A stretch of 64,000 bases of DNA, taken from JAMXLO01 sp963776505. Lineage in GTDB: Bacteria; Pseudomonadota; Alphaproteobacteria; Acetobacterales; Acetobacteraceae. The first letter of the stretch is position 1, and every line of letters begins with the position of its first letter. The stretch covers positions 1 through 64,000 of the forward strand of contig CAVZNH010000081.1 in the NCBI GenBank assembly GCA_963776505.1, read 5' to 3'. Below, in pieces: positions 50,933 through 59,430 of this stretch. Made by a program: the position numbers and the translations under genes. The notes below the pieces were generated by a model. The model searched no databases. It saw nothing but the letters and a program-made list of their open reading frames with translations, and was not told the origin of the DNA.

Positions 50933-51909
50933 ACGTAAGGGTCAGGCTGCGACAGATGGTCCTGAACGTAGCGCCGCACGCCCTCCTCCAGCAGCGTGAA
51001 CTGGCCGGCATAGCCTGCGGCGCGCAGCCGGGTCATGGAGGCTTCGGTGAAGGACTGGTACTGGCCGCGCAGCGCATCCGGCATGTCGATGTACTCGATC
51101 TTGCGCGGCACGCCGGCCGCGTCGCACACCGCGTTGGCCAGGTCGAGATAGGTGCGCGCCAGGCCCGTGCCGACGTTGAACAGGCCGCAGACCTCGGGCG
51201 AATCGTGCAGCCACAGCAGGACATCGACCACGTCGCCGATCCAGATGAAGTCGCGCCGCTGCGCGCCATCGGCCAGGCCCGGCTCGGTGGAGCGGAACAG
51301 GCGCGCCGCCCCGCCACCCGCCACTTCATCGTGTTTGACCTTGACCACCGAGATCATGCGGCCCTTGTGATACTCGTTGGGTCCATAGACGTTGAAGAAC
51401 TTGAGCCCGACCCATTGCGGCGGATGCGGCTGGCGTGTCGCAACCGCGCGCGCGACGCGGAGGTCGAAGGCATGCTTGGTCCAGCCATAGAGATTGAGCG
51501 GTCGCAGCTTCTCGAGCGCGGCGACGGATGCATCGTCGTCGAAGCCGGCCGAGCCATCGCCATAGGTGGCCGCCGACGACGCATAGACCAGGCGGATGCC
51601 ATGGTTGGCGCACCAGTGCCAGATTTGGCGCGACAGCTCGACGTTGGTCGCCCACGCGGCATCACCATCCGTCGCCGTCGTATCGGAGACAGCGCCCAGG
51701 TGGAATATCATTTCGAGCGGGGGGCGGCTCTCGAGGAATGCGTCGATATCGCTCGGTGGCAGCAACCGCGCTGGCGCGTGCTTGGCCAGGTTGCGCCATT
51801 TCCCCGCGCTTCCCAGATGGTCGATGATGACGGTCTCGATGCCGCGGCTCACCAGGGCCGCTTGCAAATTCGAGCCAATGAAGCCGGCGCCACCGGTGAC
51901 CAGGATCAT
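50929..51909 (-). CDS. hldD: ADP-L-glycero-D-manno-heptose 6-epimerase
   Basis: This 326-residue SDR epimerase makes the heptose precursor of the LPS inner core. It has MILVTGGAGFIGSNLQAAL (NADP site), FHLGAVSDTTATDGD, VYASSAATYGDG, the catalytic Tyr/Lys region PLNLYGWTKHAFD, VGLKFFNVYGPNEYHKGRM and RRDFIWIGDVVDV, all typical of HldD/RfaD. The open frame runs upstream across the ubiK gene, but the ATG at 51909 is clear. It is divergent from ubiK. Confidence 0.96.
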   Translation of the reverse strand: MILVTGGAGFIGSNLQAALVSRGIETVIIDHLGSAGKWRNLAKHAPARLLPPSDIDAFLESRPPLEMIFHLGAVSDTTATDGDAAWATNVELSRQIWHWCANHGIRLVYASSAATYGDGSAGFDDDASVAALEKLRPLNLYGWTKHAFDLRVARAVATRQPHPPQWVGLKFFNVYGPNEYHKGRMISVVKVKHDEVAGGGAARLFRSTEPGLADGAQRRDFIWIGDVVDVLLWLHDSPEVCGLFNVGTGLARTYLDLANAVCDAAGVPRKIEYIDMPDALRGQYQSFTEASMTRLRAAGYAGQFTLLEEGVRRYVQDHLSQPDPYV

Positions 51910-51959
51910 GGCGCGCGTTATACGGGGCGGGGCGAGTCCGCGGAAAGGGGCTGGCAGGA

Positions 51960-52322
51960 ATGAGCGACCGACCGCGTTTTTTCGACGACCTCGCCGGTGT
52001 GGCCGGCGGCGCGATCTCCGCCCTTGCAGGCCTCCGCGAGGAGATCGAGGCGCTGGCGCGCGCGCGCATCGATGAGGCGATCCGGCGGCTGGACCTGGTG
52101 AAGCGCGAGGAGCTCGATGCGATGGCGGAGTTGGCCGCCAATGCGCGGGCCGGCCAGGAGGCGGCGGAGGCGCAACTGCACGATGTCGGGCAGCGCCTGG
52201 CCGCACTGGAAGTCGCGCGTCACAGCCCTCGAGACGCAGAAAGATATCGAGTGAGGCTTGCGGCGCGGCGTGTCCGCTCGGTAGGCTGGGATTCGTGGTT
52301 AACTTGGTCCCGTAACCCATAG
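51960..52322 (+). CDS. ubiK: UbiK-like accessory factor of ubiquinone biosynthesis (YqiC/BMFP family)
   Basis: This 120-residue protein has an N-terminal amphipathic segment (FFDDLAGVAGGAISALAGLREEIEALARARIDEAI) and a coiled coil (RLDLVKREELDAMAELAANARAGQEAAEAQL), as in UbiK, which helps the ubiquinone hydroxylation complex and binds lipid. The last 25 residues (after QRLAALEVARHS) look unlike the family and may be extended readthrough past a lost stop. It starts 50 bp from the divergent hldD. Confidence 0.8.
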   Translation: MSDRPRFFDDLAGVAGGAISALAGLREEIEALARARIDEAIRRLDLVKREELDAMAELAANARAGQEAAEAQLHDVGQRLAALEVARHSPRDAERYRVRLAARRVRSVGWDSWLTWSRNP

Positions 52323-52373
52323 ATGCGGAGACCTTGAAACCGTCCGGCCTTCCTGCACGATGGGAGACCAAGC

Positions 52374-52874
52374 ATGTCTATGACGGCTCTCAGCCACGAT
52401 GCCGCCGCCAATCCGCTCGACATCATGGAGCAGATCATCAGCGCCAACGATTGGGCGTTCGACCGGCGCAGCAATTCGGAGATGGCGGCTGAAGCACCTG
52501 GCCGCTGGTGCGATTACGGACTGTGGTTCTCCTGGTCGCACGAGATCAGCGCGATGCACTTCACCTGCGCGTTCGATCTGAAGGTGCCGGAGAAGCGCCG
52601 CAGCGCGTTGTACGAGCTGCTGGCGCTGGCCAACGAGCGGCTGTGGATCGGGCATTTCGGCTTGGAGAGCGAGGACGGCATCCCGGTGTTCCGTCACGCC
52701 GTCCTGCTGCGCGGCGCACCCGGCGCCTCGGCCGAGAGCCTGGAGGACATGGTGGATATCGCCATCACCGAGTGCGAGCGATTCTTCCCCGCCTTTCAGT
52801 TCGTGCTGTGGGGCGGCAAGTCGCCGCAGGACGCTCTGGCGGCGGCGATGTTGGAGTGCGTCGGCGAGGCATGA
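52374..52874 (+). CDS. YbjN-domain protein
   Basis: This 166-residue protein has the YbjN fold, which resembles type III secretion chaperones. Visible blocks are ANPLDIMEQIISANDWAFDRRSNSEMAAEAPGRWCDYGLWFSW, FDLKVPEKRRSALYELLALANERLWIGHFGLE and ITECERFFPAFQFVLWGG. Its molecular role is unknown. In alphaproteobacteria it is regularly found just upstream of proC, as here, where its TGA overlaps the proC ATG. Confidence 0.85.
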   Translation: MSMTALSHDAAANPLDIMEQIISANDWAFDRRSNSEMAAEAPGRWCDYGLWFSWSHEISAMHFTCAFDLKVPEKRRSALYELLALANERLWIGHFGLESEDGIPVFRHAVLLRGAPGASAESLEDMVDIAITECERFFPAFQFVLWGGKSPQDALAAAMLECVGEA

Positions 52875-53674
52875 GTATTCCGCCGGTCCTGCTGGTCGGC
52901 TGCGGCCGCATGGGCAGTGCCATGCTGTCCGGGTGGCGTGAGCAGGGACTGGCGCCGTCGGTCGCGGTGGATCCGGCGACGAGCGCGGCCGAGTGGGCGG
53001 GAGCTGACCTGACCGTTGTGCCGGACGTCGCGGCGATACCGCAGGAATTCGCGCCGGCAGCGGTGGTGTTCGCGGTGAAGCCGCAGAACGCGGCCGAGAC
53101 CCTGCCGCTGTATCGCCAGTTCGTTGGGAATGCGGTGTTCCTTTCGATCATGGCAGGTCGCACGATCGCCGGCATGCTGGGGCTGCTCGGCGGTGAGGCG
53201 GCAATCGTGCGGGCGATGCCGAACACGCCGGCGGCGGTTCGGCAGGGCGTCACGGTCGCGTGCCCGGGTCTTGGCGTGGATACGCCGCAGCGCGTCCTGT
53301 GCGAGCGGCTGCTGCAGGCGATCGGCGTGGTGGCATGGGTCGAGGATGAAGGCCTGCTCGACGCGGTCACGGCGGTGTCGGGTAGCGGGCCGGCGTATGT
53401 CTTCCTGCTGGCCGAACTGATGGAGCAGGCGGCGCGCGAGCAGGGCATCCCGCCGGATCTCGCACGGTTGCTTGCGCGACAGACCGTATCCGGATCTGGC
53501 GCGCTCCTGGCTGCGAGTTCCGAGGACGCCGCGGCCTTGCGTGTAGCGGTCACCAGTCCAGGCGGAACCACGGAGCGCGCTTTGGCCGTGCTGATGGCGT
53601 CGGAGGCTTGGCCGGCGGCGTTGAGCCGGGCCATCGCCGAAGCCACAGTTCGTTCGCGCGAGCTGGCGGGGTAG
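52871..53674 (+). CDS. proC: pyrroline-5-carboxylate reductase
   Basis: This 267-residue enzyme carries out the last step of proline synthesis. It has the N-terminal Rossmann motif LLVGCGRMGSAML, FAVKPQN, VRAMPNTPAAVRQGV, and the ProC signature region AVSGSGPAYVFLLAELMEQAA, ending with TSPGGTTERALAVL. The ATG at 52871 overlaps the YbjN-gene stop (ATGA). A strong hairpin follows 14 bp after its stop. Confidence 0.96.
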   Translation: MSIPPVLLVGCGRMGSAMLSGWREQGLAPSVAVDPATSAAEWAGADLTVVPDVAAIPQEFAPAAVVFAVKPQNAAETLPLYRQFVGNAVFLSIMAGRTIAGMLGLLGGEAAIVRAMPNTPAAVRQGVTVACPGLGVDTPQRVLCERLLQAIGVVAWVEDEGLLDAVTAVSGSGPAYVFLLAELMEQAAREQGIPPDLARLLARQTVSGSGALLAASSEDAAALRVAVTSPGGTTERALAVLMASEAWPAALSRAIAEATVRSRELAG

Positions 53675-53688
53675 CGCTTCGGGTCGTT

Positions 53689-53722
53689 CGGTGCCCGCAA
53701 GCGTTACCACCTGCGGGCACCG
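53689..53722. terminator. bidirectional hairpin between proC and the cyclase gene
   Basis: The perfect 11-bp arms CGGTGCCCGCA (53689-53699) and TGCGGGCACCG (53712-53722) enclose a 12-base loop. It sits between the converging stops of proC (53674) and the class III cyclase (53726) and so could end both transcripts. No T-run follows on either side. Confidence 0.65.
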
Positions 53723-53725
53723 TGT

Positions 53726-54421
53726 CTACACAACCAGTCGGATCGCCCTCGCTCTCTCATGGGGTGTCGGCCACAGGACGAAAGCCTCCACAGGCTGAGC
53801 GATATTTTTCAGCGCCAATGGGCCAAGGGCTTCGAACGGCAATCCAAGCCGATCGCCTCCCCGATCGTGCACCGTGCGTGAGACGCACACCGCCCCTGGC
53901 GGGCACGCCTCTTGCAGCCGCGCGGCGACGATGACGCCGTCACCATGAAAGTCCCCTCCATCCGCGATGACGTCACCCACGTCGACGCCCATGCGCAAGC
54001 GCATTGCATGGTCGTGGGGCCAGCGATCATTGTCGACGGCGAGGTCACGCTGGATGGTCACCGCGCATTGGACCGCTTCGGTGATGCTGTCGAACGTGAT
54101 CAGCATCGAATCGCCAGCGGTTTGCACGAGGCGACCATGATGGCGCCGGATAGCGGGCGTGATCAGGCTTCGCCTCATGTCGCGCAGGCGCGCCACCGTT
54201 CCGGCATCGTCCAGGCGGAACAGCCGGCTATAGCCCACCATGTCGGCGTGGACGGCGGCCATCAGCCGACCGACATAGCCATCCCGCCTCGCGACGCGAT
54301 CGGCCAGGAAGTTCGACCAGGTACGCCTGCGCGCCGAACCGTCCATGCCGGAAGACGCGTTTCCAAAGGATAACGCGGGCGCCGGCTTCGGTTGGTAAGG
54401 GATCAAGAACCGCCGTAACAT
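53726..54421 (-). CDS. class III adenylate/guanylate cyclase-domain protein
   Basis: This 231-residue protein has a catalytic domain with one metal Asp at D60 (HADMVGYSRL) and the second at D104 (TAGDSMLITF). VQCAVTIQRDLA, RLRMGVDVGDVIADGGDFHGDGVIVAARLQ and SRTVHD follow, as in the alphaproteobacterial cyclase subfamily. No TPR or TolB-like tail follows, so it is a bare domain with a short basic N-terminus. An in-frame ATG at 54346 could be the true start. It may produce cAMP or cGMP, since both metal residues are present. Confidence 0.85.
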   Translation of the reverse strand: MLRRFLIPYQPKPAPALSFGNASSGMDGSARRRTWSNFLADRVARRDGYVGRLMAAVHADMVGYSRLFRLDDAGTVARLRDMRRSLITPAIRRHHGRLVQTAGDSMLITFDSITEAVQCAVTIQRDLAVDNDRWPHDHAMRLRMGVDVGDVIADGGDFHGDGVIVAARLQEACPPGAVCVSRTVHDRGGDRLGLPFEALGPLALKNIAQPVEAFVLWPTPHERARAIRLVV

Positions 54422-54473
54422 TGGAAGCCTCGCCGCAACGAGGTGTCGGGCGGACGGAGATCATGGTGACATG

Positions 54474-54503
54474 AAAAAGCCCCGTCCGATGATCGGCGGG
54501 GCT
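54474..54503 (-). terminator. Rho-independent terminator, minus strand
   Basis: Read on the minus strand, AGCCCCG and the following CCGAT pair with ATCGG and CGGGGCT with one bulged base, followed by TTTTT. This is a good intrinsic terminator for a transcript coming from the right. The nearest clear minus-strand gene (ThuA domain) ends 220 bp earlier at 54724. Confidence 0.7.
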
Positions 54504-54723
54504 ACGAGCGCTGCCGATTATCGCCAGCTACAGCGCGCGCGACCCCGAGCCCTCTTGAACGAGGGCCATGAGAGTAATGCAGTTCGCGCCGATACGCATC
54601 CGGTCCATGCGGCGGCGCATAGCATGACGCTGGTGGTGCCACCAAACGCATTCGGAGTGCACTCGATCACAGAGTCGCGATGTCCAACTCTCCGGCTGCC
54701 GGGCGGCTGCGCTACGATCGTAG
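54504..54723 (-). other. region between the ThuA gene and its distal terminator
   Basis: These 220 bases contain no open frame with family resemblance. A 14-base perfect palindrome (GCTACGATCGTAGC, 54711-54724) spans the ThuA stop codon. The terminator at 54474 shows that minus-strand transcription probably crosses this region, which could be a long 3' UTR, a small RNA or the remnant of a gene. Confidence 0.4.
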
Positions 54724-55533
54724 CTACAAAGCCATACCCCAGGCGATGGTGTTGCGAAGCAGTGCGATGAATGCGTCGCTGTCCCACGCGCCGTGAAAGG
54801 TGGCCGGCGTCGTATCGGTGGTGTCAGCGGATCGACCCGCGCGGATCGCGGGGTTATGGCAATGGCCGAGCGCAAAATAGGTGGCGCCGCCCGCGCCGAT
54901 CGCGCGCGTATAGCCAAGCACGCGTGTCTTGCCATCGGATTGCAGCGAGGTATCCGAGGGATACAGGGTTCCGATGCTTGGCGACACGGCGTCCGGACCG
55001 TAGTCCGCCGTCAGCAGGATGCGCGTCGACCCCGGATCCTGCAGTTCGATGAAGTACGGCTCGTCCTCGACATCGAACGACGAGCCGAGCCCGCGGGTGA
55101 TGGGGTGATCGGTGTCGCGCACGTCGACATGGATCTTGCAGATCGGAGGATGTGTCAGGAAACGACTGCCGAGCAGAGCATGGTGCTCGGTCTTGACGGT
55201 TCGCCGCTGGCGCATGCCCTCCACCCGCTCGGCGCGGCCGCCGCTGGTTCCGTGCAGCCCCAGCCATTGTCCGCCCGCCTCGAGCCACTGCCGCAAGGCG
55301 CGGCACTGCGCGCCGTCGGGGTAGGGGCCGGCCACATAGGTGATCAGCATGCGGCTGACCGGCAGCCACTTCTCGATATCGGCAAAATCGTTGCCGACCG
55401 AGGCCGGAATGTCCTGCTCGGCCAACAGACCCAGCAGTCGCAGGCGGGCATAGTCGTGGTCGTGCCCGGCGGCCGACCCCGGCGGAAAGCCACCGGCGAT
55501 GAGATGCGCGCGACTGGACTTGTTCTCGCTCAT
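54724..55533 (-). CDS. ThuA-domain (trehalose utilisation-like) protein
   Basis: This 269-residue protein has the ThuA fold, related to class I glutamine amidotransferases but without the catalytic Cys. Blocks are AHLIAGGFPPGSAAGHDHDYARLRLLGLLAEQ, LITYVAGPYPDG, WLGLHGTSGG, DHPITRGLGSSFDVEDEPYFIEL and LGYTRAIGAGGATYFALGHCHN. ThuA proteins act in disaccharide oxidation pathways. No partner sugar dehydrogenase is adjacent. GAGGTGATCC precedes the ATG at 55533. Confidence 0.88.
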   Translation of the reverse strand: MSENKSSRAHLIAGGFPPGSAAGHDHDYARLRLLGLLAEQDIPASVGNDFADIEKWLPVSRMLITYVAGPYPDGAQCRALRQWLEAGGQWLGLHGTSGGRAERVEGMRQRRTVKTEHHALLGSRFLTHPPICKIHVDVRDTDHPITRGLGSSFDVEDEPYFIELQDPGSTRILLTADYGPDAVSPSIGTLYPSDTSLQSDGKTRVLGYTRAIGAGGATYFALGHCHNPAIRAGRSADTTDTTPATFHGAWDSDAFIALLRNTIAWGMAL

Positions 55534-55617
55534 TGGATCACCTCACTCACAGTTCTGGCGCCTGCGGGACGACCCGTCACAGGGTGGCTGCGTTGTAGGC
55601 CTCCCCGCAAGCACGCA

Positions 55618-56829
55618 TCAAATCGCTGTCGCCACACTACCCGCGCTGCGATCGTCCATGAACAGCAGTGGCGTCGCTCGCATGTCCGAACCCAATAATG
55701 CCTGACCGGCCATCTGATAATTCGGCGGCGACACGGTGAGGTGCTGGCCTGCCGCAAGGATATCGCGCATGCAGCGCTCGAGCCCTGCGTTCGTGTACGG
55801 AGAGGACGCGCCGCCCGCACTGAACATCAACTCGGTCGCTTCCTTGGCTGCGATTGCGGCGTGCGTCGATGCCAGCCACAGCATGGCGCGCTGTGCAACG
55901 CTGAGCGTCTGACCGGAGCAGACCACCTGCCATGCTTCGTCGAGCGTTTCGTACAGAAAGGCGCGCCCTGAGCGCAGCAGAGCTTCCGCGCGTCCCAGGC
56001 CAGCCTGCATCGTGACATCCTCTCGCAACGACTGGCGTGAACGAGTGGCAATCTTGGTTCCTGCAAGCCCCAGGAGAATGTCGATTGCATGACGGGCGAT
56101 GCCGAGTGGGACCGCCGCCAGGATCGCGCCGAACAGCGCTATCGATGGCATCGCATAAAGCGGCCCTGGCTCCACAGGTGGTTCCCGGAAAGAGAATGAG
56201 CGATTGGCCGGAACAAAAATATCCGCGACCGCAATGTCGTGGCTGCCAGTCCCGCGCAGCCCAATGCTGTGCCAGGTGTCGACGATTGCGCAGTCCGCAA
56301 CCGGGAACAACAGGATACGCGTGACAGGCGTGCCATCTGCCGACAGGCGCGGTTCGGCACCATCCAAAATCCGGCAGCTACCAACTATCCAGGGGGAATG
56401 CTGGCAACCGCTTCCCAGCGGCCACCGGCCGGTGACCCGGTAGCCTCCATCGACAACAACAGCCTCCCCGAACGGCCGAAATGCCCCGGCCATTCTGACA
56501 TTCGGATCGCTGCCGTAGATTTCCCGCGCGGAGTCCGACGGAAGGTATCCGCCGAACACACCGGACCCGCCGCCGATCGCCACGCACCAGCCAACGGAGC
56601 CGTCGGCTCGCGAGACCTCCTCGACAACGCGAACGAGGGTCATCGGATCGGCCTCTTCGCCGCCCAGTGCTCGCGGAACCCACAGGCGGAAAAGCCCAGC
56701 CTGTGCAACTGCCTCGACCAGCGGCAGCGGAAGGCGCCGGGACCGCTCGATTTCCTCCGCGAACCCTTGGATCTGTGGCGCGAGTGCCCTGGCCGCGTCG
56801 ATGGCGGCCGATGGTCCAATCCCAGACAT
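55618..56829 (-). CDS. acyl-CoA dehydrogenase-fold protein (possibly a flavin-dependent monooxygenase)
   Basis: This 403-residue protein has the acyl-CoA dehydrogenase architecture: an N-terminal helical domain (PLPLVEAVAQAGLFRLWVPRALGGEEADPMT), a middle beta domain (YRVTGRWPLGSGCQHSPWIVG; WHSIGLRGTGSHDIAVADIFVP) and a C-terminal four-helix domain of type 2 (GRAEALLRSGRAFLYETLDEAW). The GTGSHDI block is common to HsaA/HpaB-like monooxygenases that share this fold. GGGGAGG lies upstream of the ATG at 56829. It is divergent from the TetR/COQ9-like gene. Substrate and reductase are unknown. Confidence 0.85.
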   Translation of the reverse strand: MSGIGPSAAIDAARALAPQIQGFAEEIERSRRLPLPLVEAVAQAGLFRLWVPRALGGEEADPMTLVRVVEEVSRADGSVGWCVAIGGGSGVFGGYLPSDSAREIYGSDPNVRMAGAFRPFGEAVVVDGGYRVTGRWPLGSGCQHSPWIVGSCRILDGAEPRLSADGTPVTRILLFPVADCAIVDTWHSIGLRGTGSHDIAVADIFVPANRSFSFREPPVEPGPLYAMPSIALFGAILAAVPLGIARHAIDILLGLAGTKIATRSRQSLREDVTMQAGLGRAEALLRSGRAFLYETLDEAWQVVCSGQTLSVAQRAMLWLASTHAAIAAKEATELMFSAGGASSPYTNAGLERCMRDILAAGQHLTVSPPNYQMAGQALLGSDMRATPLLFMDDRSAGSVATAI

Positions 56830-56988
56830 GAAACCTCCCCGCATCATTCCGGAAAAGTTGAACCACCCGCGGTCAGGTGCAAAGAGGATCGAGCGGAACT
56901 TTTCGCGGCCGCAATCACCGCTCGCCCCACCAATGCTCCCAGGCATGCATGGGTGGCCAAGTCCGTCTTCAGCCACCATGATACAGCC

Positions 56989-57618
56989 ATGGACGATGCT
57001 GCATTCGATCGCGCCCTGATCGCCGCCGCATTCCAGATTGCCGCGGAAAGCGGCTGGAGCGCGGTCAGCGTTGCTGCGGCGGCGCGTGCCGCGAGCCTGC
57101 CGCTGGCGCGTGCCCGCGAACGCTTCCCCGGCCGGGTCACTATCCTCCTGCGTTTCGGCCGGATTGCTGATCAGGCTGCCCTGGCCGAGACGCCGTCGGA
57201 TGGACCGGTCCGCGACAGGCTGTTCGATCTGTTGATGCGGCGCATCGATGCACTGCAGGCGCATCGCGCCGGTGTGCTGGCGCTGCTCCGCGCTTTGCCT
57301 GCCGAACCGCCCATAGCGCTGCTGCTCACGCTGGCGACGCGGCGCAGCATGCGGTGGATGCTGCAGGCGGCCGGCGTACCCACGAGCGGCGTTCGCGGCG
57401 AGCTGCGCGTAAAGGGCCTGGTGGCCGTCTGGTTGTGGACGATCCGCGCTTGGCGGAGCGACGAAAGCCAGGATCTGTCGACGACGATGGCGGCGCTCGA
57501 TGCGGCGCTGCGTCGTGCCGAAAGTGCGGCCGAATGGCTCGGCTGGCGTCCGCGACCGGCGGAACCTGCGCCCGACACCACCGCCACCGAGGAACCCACG
57601 CCGGACACGCCGGCTTGA
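56989..57618 (+). CDS. TetR/COQ9-like helical protein
   Basis: This 209-residue protein has an N-terminal helix-turn-helix-like stretch (LIAAAFQIAAESGWSAVSVAAAARAASLPLARARERFP) and a helical C-terminal domain, and ends in a Pro/Thr/Glu-rich tail. The TetR-like start and the position just upstream of the NDUFA9-like gene fit both TetR regulators and COQ9-type lipid-binding proteins, which share this fold. The ATG at 56989 has a poor ribosome site. Upstream in-frame codons lie in the divergent ACAD gene. Confidence 0.7.
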   Translation: MDDAAFDRALIAAAFQIAAESGWSAVSVAAAARAASLPLARARERFPGRVTILLRFGRIADQAALAETPSDGPVRDRLFDLLMRRIDALQAHRAGVLALLRALPAEPPIALLLTLATRRSMRWMLQAAGVPTSGVRGELRVKGLVAVWLWTIRAWRSDESQDLSTTMAALDAALRRAESAAEWLGWRPRPAEPAPDTTATEEPTPDTPA

Positions 57619-57667
57619 GCGTCGTTGCGCTGCCGCCTATCAAGGACGCGCAGCCGGAGGTTGGGTG

Positions 57668-58663
57668 ATGGCGACGCGAAGCGTGGCAACGGTGTTCGGC
57701 GGGTCAGGCTTCATCGGCCGCTACATCGTGAGCCGTCTGGCCAAGAAGGGTTTCGTCGTGCGGGTGGCCGTGCGCGACACCGAGCGCGCGCTGTTCCTCA
57801 AGCCGATGGGTGCCGTGGGGCAGATTGTCCCGTTATACGCATCGCTCACTCACGAACCGACCGTGCATCGCGCGGTGGAGGGTGCCGATCTCGTCGTCAA
57901 TGCAGTCGGCATTCTCAGCGAGCAGCGATCCGGGGATTTCCAGCGCATCCAAGCCGAAGGAGCCGGGCTCGTGGCACGCCTCGCGGCAGCCGCAGGCGTC
58001 GCGCGTCTCGTGCACATCTCGGCTATTGGCGCGGATCCACACGCCGCCAGCCGATACGCCGCCACCAAAGGCATCGGCGAGGCAATGCTGCGCGAAGCCT
58101 TCGCCGGCGCCACGATTTTGCGGCCGTCTCTCGTATTCGGCCCAGAGGACATGCTGTTCAACCGCTTCGCCGCGATGGCGCGGATGCTGCCCGTGATGCC
58201 GGTGATCTGCGGCGATACGCTGTTTCAACCGGTCTATGTCGGCGATGTCGCGGACGCGGTGATGGCGGCCCTGGCGCGTCCCGATGCCGCCGGAGCCGTC
58301 TACGAACTCGGCGGGCCACGCGTCTGGCAGTTTCGCGAATTGCTCGCCTATGTCCTGCAGGAAACCGGGCGAAAGCGCCGGATGGTCGATGTGCCGATGG
58401 GACTGGCGCGATTGCAGGCGCGCATCATGGAACTGCTGCCGGGCAAACCACTGACCCAAGATCAGTTGCTGATGCTGCAGCATGACAACGTGGCGAGCGC
58501 CGACTTTCCCGGACTGAAGGAACTCGGCATCGTGCCGACGCCCGTGGAACTGGTTGTGCCGGTTTATTTGCGGCGATTCCAACCGGGCGGCGGCAGGCGC
58601 AGGGTGCTGCCGGAGGAGCAGGTCGGTGGTGCCACCGATCTTTCATTTCAAACGAAAGACTGA
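57668..58663 (+). CDS. complex I NDUFA9-like NAD(P)-binding protein (atypical SDR)
   Basis: This 331-residue protein has the Rossmann motif TVFGGSGFIGRYIVSRLAKKGF and then VRVAVRDTERALFLKPMGAVGQI, VVNAVGILSEQR, LVHISAIGADPHAASRYAATKGIGE (with the Tyr/Lys changed as in atypical SDRs) and PSLVFGPEDMLFNRFA. It matches the alphaproteobacterial homologs of the mitochondrial complex I accessory subunit NDUFA9. A GGAGGTTGG site precedes the ATG. It starts 49 bp after the TetR/COQ9-like gene. Confidence 0.9.
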   Translation: MATRSVATVFGGSGFIGRYIVSRLAKKGFVVRVAVRDTERALFLKPMGAVGQIVPLYASLTHEPTVHRAVEGADLVVNAVGILSEQRSGDFQRIQAEGAGLVARLAAAAGVARLVHISAIGADPHAASRYAATKGIGEAMLREAFAGATILRPSLVFGPEDMLFNRFAAMARMLPVMPVICGDTLFQPVYVGDVADAVMAALARPDAAGAVYELGGPRVWQFRELLAYVLQETGRKRRMVDVPMGLARLQARIMELLPGKPLTQDQLLMLQHDNVASADFPGLKELGIVPTPVELVVPVYLRRFQPGGGRRRVLPEEQVGGATDLSFQTKD

Positions 58664-58714
58664 CGTCGTAACACGCTTGGCGCGACGCGGCGCGCGGTGT
58701 CATAAGCACCGGCG

Positions 58715-59383
58715 ATGCGAACGCTGTATCATCTGCCTCTGTCGCCATACTCCCGCAAGGTGCGCCTGGTTCTCGCGGAAAAACGCTTGCCGTTCGATCT
58801 GCGAACGGAAAAGGCGTGGGAGCGGCGCGCCGAATATCTGGAACTCAATCCGGCCGGCACCGTTCCGACGCTGGTCGAGGACAACGGGCTTGCGATCCCC
58901 AATTCCGGTGTGATCTGCGAGTACCTTGAAGAGGCTTATCCGGACACCCCGCTGCTCGGCCACACGCTGGCAGAGCGCGTCGAGGCACGGCGGCTTGTCG
59001 CATGGTTCGATGGCAAGTTTGCCGCCGAGGCGACGCGCAATCTGTTCGGCGAGAAGGTGCTGAAACGAATGACGGGGCGCGGCAATCCGGATGCATCAGC
59101 GATGCGCACCGGCTATCTCGCCGTGCGCTATCACCTGGAATATCTCGGCTGGCTCGCGGAGACGCGGAAGTGGCTCGCCGGAAGCGCCATGACGTTGGCC
59201 GATTTCACCGCGGCGGCGCACTTGTCGTGCCTCGACTTCATCGGCGATGTGGACTGGACGGTTTCCCAGGCGGCAAGGGACTGGTACGCGCGGATGAAGT
59301 CGCGACCAAGCTTTCGCGGCGTGTTGGCGGATCGCGTGCCCGGCATGACGCCGCCGTCGCATTACGCTGACCTGGACTTCTGA
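58715..59383 (+). CDS. fzlA: FzlA-like FtsZ-binding GST-family protein
   Basis: This 222-residue GST-fold protein starts with MRTLYHLPLSPYSRKVRLVL and has LELNPAGTVPTLVEDNGLAIPNSGVICEYLEE, the helical block NPDASAMRTGYLAVRYHLEYLGWLAE, FIGDVDWTVSQAARDWYARMKSRPSFRGVLADRVPG and the closing PPSHYADLDF, which I recognise from Caulobacter FzlA homologs. FzlA binds FtsZ filaments and promotes constriction rather than conjugating glutathione. It follows the NDUFA9-like gene by about 50 bp. A plain GST role is the alternative. Confidence 0.78.
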   Translation: MRTLYHLPLSPYSRKVRLVLAEKRLPFDLRTEKAWERRAEYLELNPAGTVPTLVEDNGLAIPNSGVICEYLEEAYPDTPLLGHTLAERVEARRLVAWFDGKFAAEATRNLFGEKVLKRMTGRGNPDASAMRTGYLAVRYHLEYLGWLAETRKWLAGSAMTLADFTAAAHLSCLDFIGDVDWTVSQAARDWYARMKSRPSFRGVLADRVPGMTPPSHYADLDF

Positions 59384-59395
59384 GGCAGCCATCCT

Positions 59396-59418
59396 CCCCC
59401 TCCCGCGAGGGGAGGGGG
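59396..59418. repeat. GC-rich palindromic repeat, copy 5
   Basis: The arms CCCCCTCCC (59396-59404) and GGGAGGGGG (59410-59418) enclose the loop GCGAG in the 47-base gap between the converging fzlA-like and serine hydrolase genes. In this position it could act as a shared terminator. Confidence 0.8.
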
Positions 59419-59430
59419 AGGCGCGCGGCG

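Noticed and set aside
50929..52371. Extended 480-codon form of the heptose epimerase
   Set aside because: The extra N-terminus crosses the ubiK gene and has no homology; the Rossmann start at 51909 is clear.
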